Source: Ectocarpus siliculosus
Lineage: Eukaryota > Sar > Phaeophyceae > Ectocarpales > Ectocarpaceae
DNA: 64,000 nucleotides
Direction of reading: 5' to 3'
Assembly (NCBI GenBank): GCA_000310025.1
Contig: FN649732.1
Span: 420,169 to 484,168 of the forward strand
The notes below the pieces were generated by a model, which saw nothing but the letters and a program-made list of their open reading frames with translations, searched no databases and had not been told where the DNA came from. A program made the translations under genes and the position numbers. Positions within the stretch are counted from its first letter, which is position 1. The number at the start of each line of letters is the position of its first letter. Below, piece after piece: positions 23,962 through 34,371 of this stretch.

Positions 23962-25989
23962 CGTGCTGTATCTGAAAAATCAATTCAGCACACGACCACA
24001 GCACACGTCCGCAACGCCGGGCAGGGCATAAAGAACGGAATGGCACAACTACTAGAGCTATAACATGGGGTCATATCAGATCGACGACGTCGGTTTCTTG
24101 AGAACAGTGAGAGTACGGTGTGGAGAGACGAATGATGCCTATGTATGTAGGGTGTAGTCGACTGTTTGGCCTCTACCTGCCCGCAAGACGTATCACGCTC
24201 TTACCTGTCGGTCGTCGGAAAGTAGGAAGTATAGCGGTCTTCCAAACGAAGGGGGGGAGAGTGGCGTGTGGGCGTGTGGGGCGTGCTCTCTGTGTCGTGA
24301 AAAAACACGTAGGGCGATATGTGTGAAGAAGGTCGAAACGTCGAAACGGAACATTTGTTTTGTCAGACTCTTCCCGAAGACAAGAAGATCCGACTGCTGC
24401 TTTGCTGTTCGACCTGGCATATTCTGTTGCATGGAGAGGGGCAGTGAGAGAGAGAGGAGAGATGGGTGGGAAGGTCGATACGGAACAGTATTTTGAGACT
24501 TTACCCTAACATGCACTTGTAGTACACGTGAAACCAGGTATCCACGTATCCACAAGATCTGGCTCTAGACTCTTTCTTGCGGTTGGTGGTGGCATCATTT
24601 TTTGTAGAGAATGGTTTGTTTGAAAGGAGAGATAGTCAGTGGGAGGGAAGAGAGATGCGTGCAAAGGTCGACACGGAACAGCTTTTTGACACTCCCCCCC
24701 ACTGCTGTATGCATTGTATGCTAGAACTTCCGACTGTGATACAAAGTTGTGGCATCTTTTGCACCATAGGGAGTAGACACAGAGACGCAGTCAGCGGAAG
24801 GTGAGAGGAAGGAGAGATGTGCTCTATGTGGGAAAGAGGGTCGACAGTTCGATTGCTTCTCGACACTTCGTCTACTGTAGTCAATGTGGAGACATCCTGA
24901 TGTCTGGAGTCAATGTGGAGACATCCTGATGTCTGGAGATACATGTCTCGCCTTCCTTCTGGCAGATGAACTCTCCGTTCTCAGAAAAAACATGTGCAAT
25001 CGCGAGGTCGTTCGTGGTTTGACGTGTCTATCGTAGCATGCCATGCGCAGATACGCATACACCACGAACCCTCGCCAGTTTTTTTTTTTTTTCTTACTAC
25101 AGTGTATGACACAATAAATCCATCTCTATCTACAGAACAAAGTCCAAGATAGATTAGCAATGAATCAATAGCGTCAGCGAAGGGCTATCTGTGTGTCTAC
25201 GATTTCTGTTTTTTTCTACACTCTACGGGACCAATTCTTTCGCAGCAATCGGGTTCAGAACCGGAACCAATGCGTTTCGGCCGCCAAATCGTTTCGCCGC
25301 AGCCTGTTGGTAAAAAATTGACTGAAATGCTTTGTTCGATATATTGTTGTTGTTGTTGTTGTTGTTGTTGTCTTCACATTAAAAACCGTTCCGATCTCTC
25401 TCTACCCAGTACCTTCGTATGTCCGTACTGATCCAACACTCGACGCGGTCGATTCCCGTGGTCACAGGTTAACTTACCCTCAAAAAGGTACACTCAAATA
25501 AACTGGCCCCGAGGGGTCCGCAAGTCAATAGAAATCAACGACAGATATTCTGGAATCCTCCACTCCCTCTTCGCGCTATGCGAGGTATCAACTGAGACTA
25601 GCAGTCACTATCTATCATGGGCCGGAGAGAAAGAGGTACACCCCCTTGGTTCAATCTTGGTACTTCACAACGCAAGCAGAGACAAGGACATCTGGCACAG
25701 AAAAAGAGAGAAAAAAAGAGAGAAAAAAGAGAAAAAAGAGAAAAATGGAAACCGTAAGGAGAAGAGAAAATAGAAATAAAATGAAAATAAAATGAAAAAG
25801 GGCGAGGACAAAGAGGGACCAGGCTGAAAATGACAAGAAGTAAGTATGAGGCAGAGCAAGGCACACGGTGGAGAGACCACTAACGAACAAGCAAACACGC
25901 AAACATGGCCACCAACCAGCGATACATTGTAATGGTACGAAATCACTACTGGGGGGTTGGTGCAATGGTGCAGCGTTGGGGCGGGGGAA
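23962..25989. other. Upstream region of the single-WSC gene, rich in dispersed repeats
   Basis: I see no gene. A copy of a repeat shared with 56,520-56,700 lies at about 24,175-24,320 (common strings CACGCTCTTAC, GTCGGAAAGTAGGAA). A 30-bp unit is tandemly duplicated at about 24,879-24,938. A (TTG)n run at 25,342-25,372 leads into the dispersed AAAACCGTTCCGATC family. A purine tract of AAAAAGAGAG type occupies about 25,695-25,750. Confidence 0.5.
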
Positions 25990-26004
25990 TTGGCTAAAAG
26001 AAAT

Positions 26005-28132
26005 TCAATCCGGCACGTGTCGTGCCACTCGGTCCGTCTCTTCTCGTTTGCTTTCTTCCCTCGCCGTCTCGTCCGTCTCCTGCCCCCCTCCCGCCCCATT
26101 GGTTGTTGGCTTGTGGTTTCGTTTGAGCGCTCGTTGTCGGCTGGCCTCTTCTTCCTTCTCGTGCCAGGAGGTCATGAACCTCTCAGCTCCCTGCAGCACC
26201 GCCGCATGCCAGGGTACTCCCTCCTCCACGTTCGCGGCTTCCGTCCATCTTAACTTCGGTGCCGTGTCTTTCGGTACGGGAATTCCGAGACAACATGGGT
26301 CGGTTTTCGTAGATCCGTGGTCGGCCCCGAATGCCTTCAGGTCGTCGAGCACACACTTCGGCCAGTTCTGTTCCTGTCCCCCCCTACGTGGCTTCTCCCC
26401 CCCCGCCAGCTCGCCGAGCATCAGTCGTTTCGGGAGTCGCCCGTCCGGCTGCCTTGCCAGTGCTCCCGCGAACAGTAGGCGTCGTTGTCGGATCGTGGCT
26501 TCAACGCTCTGGCATTCGACCCTCTTCAGCGTCTGGGCGTACGAGAGCTTCCGGTAGGTGTCTTTCTTGCGCTTGTACCCGATAACTCGAAGGAGCAGTC
26601 GGTGGTGTGTCGACCGCAGCGTCTGATAGTGGCCGCTGAGTGGTGACCATGTCATGCAGCCGTACAGCAGTGCCTCCATCGCCTCGGCCTGGAGGAGGCG
26701 GATCTTGAGTCGGAATGGCGCTTTCGGTCTGTCGAAGAGCTCCTGGCCATATCGCCTGAGGCACGCCCACGCTCCTCTGCTCCTGTAGCTGATCTCCCGG
26801 GTGAGGTCGCCATGTTCGTTGACGAGGCCACCGAGGTACCGGAACTCGGTCGTCTGGGCGTATTTCTGTCCCGCGGCTTCGATGGTCAGTGGTGGAGGAG
26901 GCGGGGGGGGCTGTGATGTTGCAGTCGGCTTGTCTTTCGCGCGCATCAGGAGCGTCTCCGTCTTCTTCTCCGACACCGTTAGCCCGAACTCTCCGAACAC
27001 CTCAACGATGATGGTCATCATTCTCGCCAGTCCTTCTGCAGACCTCGATACGACGCCGGCATCATCGGCATACAGCATCCCCCATAATGCCCTCCGTACT
27101 CGGTCAAGGGGTGTCTCCTCCCCCCCGTCCGCTTCCGTCTTCCCCTCCTCCAAGCACACCAGATTCCGCAGAACAACACCATCCTCGCTGAATCGGATAA
27201 CGACGACCTCGAGGACCTCGGCGAAGAAGAAGTTGAACAGCAGTGGGGATAGCACACATCCTTGTCGCACGCCCTGTGTGACGAAGAACCAGTCCGATAG
27301 TTCTCCGTCGTCCATGCGCACCCGGGCCCGCATTCCATCGTGGAATTGGCGGATGACTTTGATTAGCTTCGGTGGAATCCATAGCATCTATCGGTCCACC
27401 GAATCATAAGCCTTCTTCAAGTCGACGAAGCACATGTAGAGCGGTATTTTCTTTCTCCGCCCCAGCTCCTGGAGGCGGCGCACGACAAACAGCATGTCGA
27501 CGGTGGATCGCCCGGGTCGAAATCCGCACTGTTCCTCCGGGAGGATGTTGTTGGCTTCGCAGAAGGCGCTTAGACGGTTGGTGATGCTCTTGATGGGGAC
27601 CTTGCCTACGTGAGATAGTAGCGAAATCCCCCTGTAGTTGTTACAGTTGGACCGGTCACCTTTCTTGTACAGCACCTTGATGGTTGCGTCCTCCCACTCT
27701 TGGGGGGATATCTCCTCCGTTCCACACCTTGACGAGGATGATATGGAGGTGTCTCAGGACAACGGGTTCGTCGTCATCGATCTTGAGCAACTCGGCAGGG
27801 AGGGAGTCATGGCCGGGTGCCTTCCAGTTCTTGAGGCCTTTCGCTGCCCGTGCCACCTCCTCGAGGTCTGGAGTTGACAGTGTCGCTGGCCGCTGCGTCA
27901 CTCGTTCGATGATGTCTGGGTTCAGGGTGGGGGATTTGGTGTTGAGTAGGGTGCTGAAGAATCTCGCCCACCGTTGGAGGATGTCGTCCCTGTTCCGGAG
28001 CAACACGCCGTTCTCATCCGCGACGAACTGCTGTCCCCCCGCTTGTCTCCCGCTGAGGCCCACTGATCTCTTGAGGTGTTGGTACAGTCCTCTCATGTCG
28101 CGATCTTTGTAGATTGCTTCGAGTTCAGTCAC
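26005..28132 (-). pseudogene. LINE reverse transcriptase, interrupted by a frameshift and a TAG
   Basis: From 28,132 down, the sequence gives the pre-RT region (GLKNWKAPGHDSLPAELLK). After a frameshift near 27,700 come [35 protein letters not shown] and [13 protein letters not shown]. Then TAG at 27,390-27,388, and in the same frame [17 protein letters not shown], the catalytic [10 protein letters not shown], and a thumb/C-terminal region with [13 protein letters not shown]. Polymerase aspartates are present, so decay is recent or partly due to sequence error. Confidence 0.88.
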
Positions 28133-29312
28133 ATATCCGTCCAGGTGGGCATAAATGCCCGTTTCGACTGCTAGCCACTCCCTTACACGCTGCTTTGAGA
28201 GTTCTCCACGTTGCTGGGTTCCAGTTGCCCCTCATCGCCCGGCGCGCTTCCCGCCGTTTGGTAAGGGCCTCCTCCAGCACTGCTCTCGCCTCTGGGGTCT
28301 CACACCACTCCTGCGTGCGGCGTCTCCGCGGTTCCTCCCCTAGGGTCGTCCGCGCTGCTTCGAGGAGAGCATTGGTAAAGTCGGTCGCCAATTCCGCGGC
28401 GGTGGTTGTTCGCTCATCCAGTCGTGTGTCGAGGTTGAGGAGGAACCGATTAGTCACCGCACCCCGTGCTGCTTCGAACTGTAATTCCCGTCGGTTGAAT
28501 TGTTGCTGTTTCGGTTTAGTCCGGACTGCACGGTTGTGGGCAAGCCTGCCACCGAGGTTGACGGTGGCTACTACCATGTTGTGGTCTGAGTCTGCTTTGA
28601 CTGGGCGAACCGGCTGGGGGGTGACAACCACGTTAGATACTCGGCCGTAATGTGCCTGTCTTGTCAGGATGTAGTCAAGGCGCTTGCAATCGTTTCCCGA
28701 CACACCGTTGTATGTGTGACATATTCCGCCCTTGCGTGTCTCGAAGAACGTGTTCGTGAGAGCTAGCCTGTTTTCCGTTGCGAAATTCAACAGTAGCATG
28801 CCATTGTCGTTGAGCTCATCACGCCCGTACATTCCTATTACCCTTGCGTCCCCTCCGTCCAACCTATCTCCCGTCCGCGCGTTGGCGTCCAAAAGGACAT
28901 ACACACATTCTTTGGAAGGGATCCTCCGCACGAGACTGTCAAGTTTTCCCCAGAACACGCGCTTGCTGTCGGCGGTTGAAGGTTCGGTTGGAGCATACGC
29001 GGCTACGAAGTTGACCGCTCCACGGTGGCCTGCCAACAGAAACCTCATGGCCATAAGGCGTTCGTCGATAAACTCCGTAGTGAACGTGGATGTCTTGCAC
29101 AGTGACTCTTTGACGGCTATCCCCACACCATGGACTCCACCAGTCTCCGTGCCACAGCAGAACACCCGGAAACCCGCTGCTGCAAATTCCGTTCGACCTG
29201 CCCTCCGTGTCTCCTGTATTCCTACCACCGATACGTTTTGTCTCGCTGCCTCGTGTAGAATGCTGTAGGCTCGTCCGTATCCATTGGCCCCGTTTACAGC
29301 CAAAGTCCGCAC
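28125..29312 (-). pseudogene. LINE endonuclease domain (APE type)
   Basis: The frame shows the ordered motifs of an exonuclease III-like endonuclease: VVGIQETRR with the metal-binding Glu, GVHGVGIAV, the YAPTEPS loop, VYVLLDANARTGD, SGNDCKRLDYIL, and the terminal SDHNMVVATV. The protein would nick target DNA to prime reverse transcription. After about 28,200 the frame goes wrong; the true continuation (REWLAVETG) is one base off, so this frame's last residues are spurious. The catalytic residues that can be seen are intact. Confidence 0.88.
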
Positions 29313-29699
29313 ATTCCAGGTTGCTACCCTAAGAAGTTGACCCTGCTGTCTCTTTCGCGCGGCCCGCGCTGCTCTCTTAGCTAGCCTACGCGCCGCCCGA
29401 CCCCTCCTTCTCCTCCATCTCCCCCTCTTTTTTTGTTTTTTTGCTATTTTTTTGCGAAAACTCGGGCTAAGATGATAGTTATCCCGGTTCTTGCCTTCTT
29501 CCCCATAGAGTTATCTTCTTGTCCCGGAGCGGTGTGGCCCTCCATCTCTGGACTCTCTCCTTTCCTCTCTCTGGGGCATACCCCCACGGCGTGCGGTCAC
29601 TCCGCTACCCTCACCGTGCTCTCTGCTGCTGCATAACCCCGGTGTCCAAGCCGGGGCGTTAGGATCCAGCCTCATTTTGCAGCTACCAAAGCTGGCGGT

Positions 29700-32357
29700 T
29701 CACGAGCTACGGGGTTCCCACATTATCGTGAAAATGGATTCACTGTTATAACAGTGAATTTCACTGTTATAACAGTGAACTGTCACGCTTACAACGGTGA
29801 GGAGCACTCTTATGAAAGTTGAGAGCACTCTTATAACAGCGTGCTCCTTGATCGCTTTTCGCTCGCTCCTAGCCTTCTGTTGCTTCTCGAGTGCCGCCAT
29901 AGACGCCCTCCACGCTGCCTTCGAGGCGTCCGACATCTGGCGTGCGGTGGCTGCTATCTCGGCTTTTTTCTTCTTGTCGTCCTTGATTCTCGCGGTTTTG
30001 ACGGCGTGGTCTTGGTCTTTCTTGCTTTTCGGGGGCTTCTTCGCACGGCCCTCTCGCGCTGCCGCAGCCCCCCCCCCCTCCCTCCGCCGTCGCCGGAGGC
30101 ATGGCAGCCGCTGCTTTCCCAGCAGTAGCCGCGGCCACGGTGGCGGCTGCTTCTCCCCCGCCCGCCACCATCACCGCCATCACAGCGGCAGCGACAGCAG
30201 CTCCAACTGCCGCAGAGGACGCCCCCGCCGTCACCTCCGATGTGTCTGCTGCTATAGACGGTGCCGTCTTCTCGCTCTTGTTGGCACCCGGCACCGCACC
30301 CGCCACGGCGGTGATGCCGCCGTCATCTTGCGTCAGGTCCACGTTGCCTGCTGTCGCTGTCGATGCCGCCGCGCCTTTTTTGACGCCGCGCTTCGGCCTC
30401 GCGGCCACCGGCGCTGCCGCTCTCTTCTTGGCCTTCTTGATGGCACCCGGCGCGGTGCCGGCCACAGCGGTGACGCCGCCGTCATCTTGCGTCAGGTCGA
30501 CGTTGCCTGCTGTCGCTGTCGATGCCGCCGCGCCTTTTGTGACGCCACGCTTCGGCCTCGTGGCCCCCGGCGCTGCCGCTCTCTTCTTGCCCGTCTTGGT
30601 AGCACCCGGCGCGGTCGGCTTCGCGGCCCCCGGAAGCCCCGGTGTGCCGCCGCGCTTCTCGGCAACTGCCGACCTCGTTGGCCTCTTAGGCGCCGGGGCC
30701 GCGGTTGAGGGGACCACTTCTTGTTCTTTTTCGTCGTCGCTGTCGTCGCTATAATCTCGAAGGATGGGTGCTTGGAAGAACCTATCGTCCACACCTCCAT
30801 CTGGCTCGTTGGCCACGTCCAACACCGCCCAGTCTGGAAACGCAGCAGCAGTGGTGCCGGTCAAACTGGTGGTAGACCGGAGAGCCGACGTCGCTCTCCT
30901 CTTGCCTGCAGCACGAACCACGTCGTCACGCTGCACAAGAGCAAATGGGCACAGGGGGGTGAGGGCAGGTGTAGCGCGCAGCGTTCTCTCCAGTTTAGGC
31001 ATTCTGTCGTATGAATGTTGCACAGCCGTGGGTGATCGTGTGGGTTACGCCGAAGGTCATAGTAAGCGCGACCACACCGAGAGGACCCGGAGAGGCGAGC
31101 CCTAACGCTCAAAGTCTAACAAGCACTGGCCTTGAAATGCGAAAAGAAGAGCACTCTGTCGACCTGCCCTACCGCCAACCCTGCCTAGTCGTACGAATGG
31201 CCTACAAACATGGGCACGTGGAGGTCACACCCCGGGAAAGTTTTGAACGTGATGTCGCCTTTCCCTACTTCCCATACCAGTGGAATTAGCTTACCCCGTG
31301 AAGCCGAGAATCGGAACCCAAAATGCACGAGAGGCGGGAAGGAGAGAGAGCTGCACGCGAACCACACCTTGTGGTGCGGCTGGAAACTGCCAGAGCTGGC
31401 AGGCACTTTGTCACATTCTTGAAGGAAACACAGGTCAAATATGGTCTACACATGTACTCCGATTATCATGCTTTTCACTCACCAGCTGTGCTCCAGCGCC
31501 TTTGTCACGAATACTCTTTGCGAAGTCGGCCACCAATTTCTCGAGCTGGTCGCAGCCTGGAACGTACGAGCCATCCGGGATACAACCCGGGACGAACTCG
31601 AAACACTCCGGGTAGTTGCCCCTTTCCTCTTTGGGGGAGCAGACGCACGGCGAAAGGATGTTGTGCAAAGATGTGAACATCGAACACCACAAATAGCAAA
31701 TAGGGTATGCTTGACGCGGCATTCCTCCTATCGGGGCTACCACCAGCGGACTAATCAACGTGACTGACACCAACCCCAGGCACCATTCACCAACGTAAGA
31801 CACCGGTCAGCAGGCGAGATGTTCACCTTTCGTTAATATGCCCTTCACGATGGCCATCCGAAAGATAGGGTATTCGCAGTCGGGCCTTTCGTAGCAAGGC
31901 GCAAGAACGAACGGGTAGGCGGGGAAATCGGCATGATATTTTCGGATGACTACAGTGTGAGCAGCGTCATTCCGTCATCTGCATAGCCCCCTGTTGTGTG
32001 TTCGGCAAGCCATGCGGGGAACTTGTACAGGGAGGTGATGCGATAGCGTCGGGAGCATAGGTATCATATGTCTCCTATCCTTGAATCGTGCTTTGAGGCG
32101 GCCCCTCGAACAAACACATGTACGCCAAGCGGCAACCAGAATGTAGCCATGCGCCGCCCAAAATACAACAAATCAACGCGATGTCGGCCGATTCAAACGG
32201 GCGATTTGACCCTGCATGCGTTCGTGCCCACCGGCTACCTCATCACTCACATCTGCATTTTGTTGACACTGAAGGGCAAGAGGTTGGGATCGCGATCCTC
32301 CTCCGACCGCACTTCTGTCACGAACCCCCGTATCCAGGGTCTCATTCCAACCCTAAG
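29700..32357 (-). CDS. Unassigned multi-exon gene inside the TIR transposon, with K/A/P-rich C-terminal region
   Basis: I do not recognise this protein. Exons supported by splice sites are 32357-32251, 31949-31827, 31628-31483 and 30930 downwards. The last two junctions are phase-consistent; the first is not resolved. Readable segments are GMRPWIRGFVTEV, DPNLLPFSVNKMQ, FPAYPFVLAPCYERPDCEYP, ECFEFVPGCIPDGSYVPGC and LVADFAKSIRDKGAGAQL. A long last exon holds an acidic patch (DYSDDSDDEKEQE) and repeated basic units (KKRAAAPGATRPKRGV, GNVDLTQDDGGVTAVAG). At an 11-C run (30,068-30,078) the frame probably shifts. The other frame continues with a Lys/Ala-rich helix (AAWRASMAALEKQQKAR) and runs through the left TIR to a stop just outside the element. 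It may be the transposase or an accessory DNA-binding protein; a captured host gene is the alternative. Confidence 0.5.
29711..29758 (+). repeat. Left terminal inverted repeat
   Basis: It is 48 bp, pairing without gaps with 34,222-34,269 (40 of 48 positions). It ends in the palindrome CACTGTTATAACAGTG, followed by a second copy and diverged copies to about 29,835. Confidence 0.88.
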
Positions 32358-33087
32358 CTGTGTTGCAACCAAACAAAATTCGACGGACGCGGGGACACGA
32401 CGGGACGTGAGCAGCCGAAAATAATCAAGGAGTCGACGAGGAGCAGCAGGAATGGACGCACAAGACAGCAGCTAGCGGTTTCCACGTCCAGGTGCAGACA
32501 CCTGTACGTCCGGTTTAGCGCAGGCAACCACAAGCGGGTGTCCAAGTGCTGTCGACGTGCTACGTGTTGTTGCGATATACTGTGACAGATTAACTGCGCT
32601 ATCTTCAATTCGCCGGAGGCCCGCGACGATCCCACGCTCTGGCGGACAAGCCCCGAAGGACAGGAAGATTTTCGGTTGAACTCAAGTCGGGCGGAAAGCA
32701 GCAACAGCTGGCTTGAAGGTAGAGCGTCAAAATGTACATGTGTGCTCACCCGCCCTCTTGTCTTTTGTGTTGACCCCGGAAAAAGAGTTCACTTTTTATA
32801 ATTGTTGGTTCACTTTTATAACAGTTAGTTCACTTTTGTAACAAGTGATTCTCACTTTCATGACAGAGACTTGGCGTTTCCCTGGCGACGGCACAACAGG
32901 GTGTTTTCATTAATGCGAGACAGCACACACGAAACGTCCAGGGTGTACATGTTCTTGTGCGATCTGGTCTGTCTCTTGTCTTCCGACTGTCTTGCCAACA
33001 TGCACGCCCACACCATCAAAAGACCGATTTTTGCGCCCACGTCGTGTTTTTTTTTTTTTTTGTAGGCATGCTTTTCCCCTGCTTTTC

Positions 33088-33216
33088 TAGGCTTTGGGGT
33101 CGTCGTCAAACAGATGCCTCAAGTGCTGAGGGACTTCTTCCTCAACCACGCCATCCTTGTTCGGAATGAGACCCTTCTCAGGTCCAAACTGATGAGCCAG
33201 CACCCTAACTTCGATG
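33088..33216 (+). CDS. Possible C-terminal exon on the plus strand of the TIR element
   Basis: A strong polypyrimidine tract and CTAG acceptor precede a frame reading GVVVKQMPQVLRDFF, NETLLRSKLMSQHPNFDG and then a stop. The amphipathic, Leu-rich composition looks coding. No partner exon upstream is certain; a frame near 32,880-33,000 is a candidate. No family is recognised. Confidence 0.3.
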
Positions 33217-33607
33217 GTTGAGATCGGTGGTGGAGAGATGCTGTACATGTTCTGGTTGTGGTGTAACCTTTGCGTTTGGTCAGCAGTTCACCGCTGTTTT
33301 TGCGGGTCTAGATTGGCATTCACCGATCGTCGGATAGGACCCCCGACAGAGACCTACTGTCACGGGTTGAGTGGTTACTGTCATAGGTTGAGTGGTTCAC
33401 TCAACGACCTTCGTCGAGGTTGTTCATCTGCCGTGGGGTTCATTTGCGTCGTCGGAGGAAGGCCCGCGGTGGTATCAAAGGTGTTGTCGGCGGGTGTAGT
33501 GTGCCTTTATCCCTTTACGTCTTGCTCGCGGTATGTGCGAACCTAGGTGAACCAGCCGCACACACCCGTGAGAATCGTTCTAGCTGCACAGGGGGTTCGT
33601 CTTATTT

Positions 33608-33910
33608 ATGCGGTGCACAACACGTACGGGCTTTGCTGCCCGAGGATCGCCATATCGCAATTACCTTCGTCACGTCATGCGCCTGGAACCTGTAACTGAA
33701 GTTGCACATTTCTATGATGCAATGATGCGCCTGGGCAAGTATGTGCTCGTCCCATCGTTCCGTTTCTTGATGAGAGCTGCAGAACTGCTCCAAAATCAAA
33801 GTCATTTTTACCGCCTGGCTGTTAAAGGTGACTTGCACGACAGTCGTTATACTTTTATGAAAGTCCCCAAACTGACTGTTAGTAATGTTCACCCACCGTC
33901 ACTTTCATAA
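33608..33910 (+). CDS. Small open frame running into the right subterminal array
   Basis: The 100-residue frame contains VMRLEPVTEVAHFYDAMMRL and VPSFRFLMRAAELLQNQSHF, which read like protein. It ends within the palindrome array. The opposite strand is also open here, so the strand is not certain. No domain is recognised. It might be an exon of a second transposon gene. Confidence 0.25.
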   Translation: MRCTTRTGFAARGSPYRNYLRHVMRLEPVTEVAHFYDAMMRLGKYVLVPSFRFLMRAAELLQNQSHFYRLAVKGDLHDSRYTFMKVPKLTVSNVHPPSLS

Positions 33911-34245
33911 GAGTCAGCTGACCGTAACAACAGTGTTTGAACTTTCATGATGGTCAGCTGACAATCGTTTCACTTTTTTAAAAGTCCCCAAACTGACTGC
34001 TAGTAATGTGCACCCACCTCACTTTCATAATAGTCAGCTGACTGCTATAACAGTGTGTGAACTGACACCTCACTTTCATAAGAGTCAGCTCACTCTTATG
34101 AAAGTGAATGAACTGACTGTCATAACAGTGAAATAGCGATGACTGTTATAGGAGTGAGCCGACTGTTATAACAGTCAATTCACTGTTATAACAGTCAATT
34201 CACTGTTATAACAGTCAAATATTCACTTTTATAACAGTGAATCCA
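33835..34245. repeat. Subterminal array of ACTGTTATAACAGT-type palindromes
   Basis: At least fifteen copies or half-copies of the motif (forms include CACTGTTATAACAGTC, CACTTTCATAAGAGTC, ACTTTTATGAAAGT) fill about 400 bp inside the right end. The left end has a shorter set at 29,745-29,835. Such subterminal repeats are usual transposase-binding sites in several DNA transposon families (inference). Confidence 0.85.
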
Positions 34246-34269
34246 TATACAAGATTGTGTGGGAGCCCG
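34222..34269 (-). repeat. Right terminal inverted repeat
   Basis: This is the inverted partner of 29,711-29,758. It is bordered on the outside by CGAGCTAC, the same 8 bp that precede the left end. Confidence 0.88.
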
Positions 34270-34371
34270 CGAGCTACCCCGATCTCACGACAGCAGTAAC
34301 TCCCAACCGCCAAACTCAAGGATCCCCCTCTCAACAGTGCTAGGGACCGTATATCCGTCTATATATAATGG

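Larger units (their letters stand above)
25990..29640 (-). mobile_element. Non-LTR retrotransposon (APE-type LINE), decayed
   Basis: On the minus strand an apurinic-type endonuclease is followed by a reverse transcriptase and a long C-terminal region in the order normal for LINEs. Two frameshifts (about 28,200 and about 27,700, the latter at a run of C) and one in-frame TAG (27,390-27,388) break the frame. A G-rich 5' leader runs to about 29,640. No clear poly-A tail is seen on the 3' side. The 5' leader appears to continue on the far side of the transposon at 29,711-34,269. Confidence 0.9.
29711..34269. mobile_element. DNA transposon, 4.56 kb, 48-bp TIRs, 8-bp target duplication; superfamily not assigned
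   Basis: The left end starts GGGGTTCCCACATTATCG and the inverted right end CGGGCTCCCACACAATC. Over 48 bp the two ends align without gaps and differ at 8 positions. The 8-bp sequence CGAGCTAC sits immediately outside both ends (29,703-29,710 and 34,270-34,277). Inside each end are multiple copies of the palindrome ACTGTTATAACAGT, with a third cluster at about 32,785-32,865. Eight-bp duplications occur in hAT, Zisupton/KDZ-type, Merlin, P and Novosib elements; the end sequence alone does not choose. A minus-strand multi-exon gene and possible plus-strand exons lie inside. The flanks look like one interrupted LINE leader. Confidence 0.85.

Noticed and set aside
15791-27390. In-frame TAG codons inside otherwise good frames of both the Copia and the LINE polymerase, hinting at TAG readthrough or a changed code.
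   Set aside because: The host WSC and CAP genes use TAA, TAG or TGA as ordinary ends, the LINE also has frameshifts, and the WSC pseudogene has TAGs beside other lesions. Ordinary decay explains this.
29797-30708. A 303-residue plus-strand frame rich in Arg, Cys and His, and a 217-residue Ala/Pro frame.
   Set aside because: They lie opposite the GC-rich repeated last exon of the transposon gene and have no domain or splice support.
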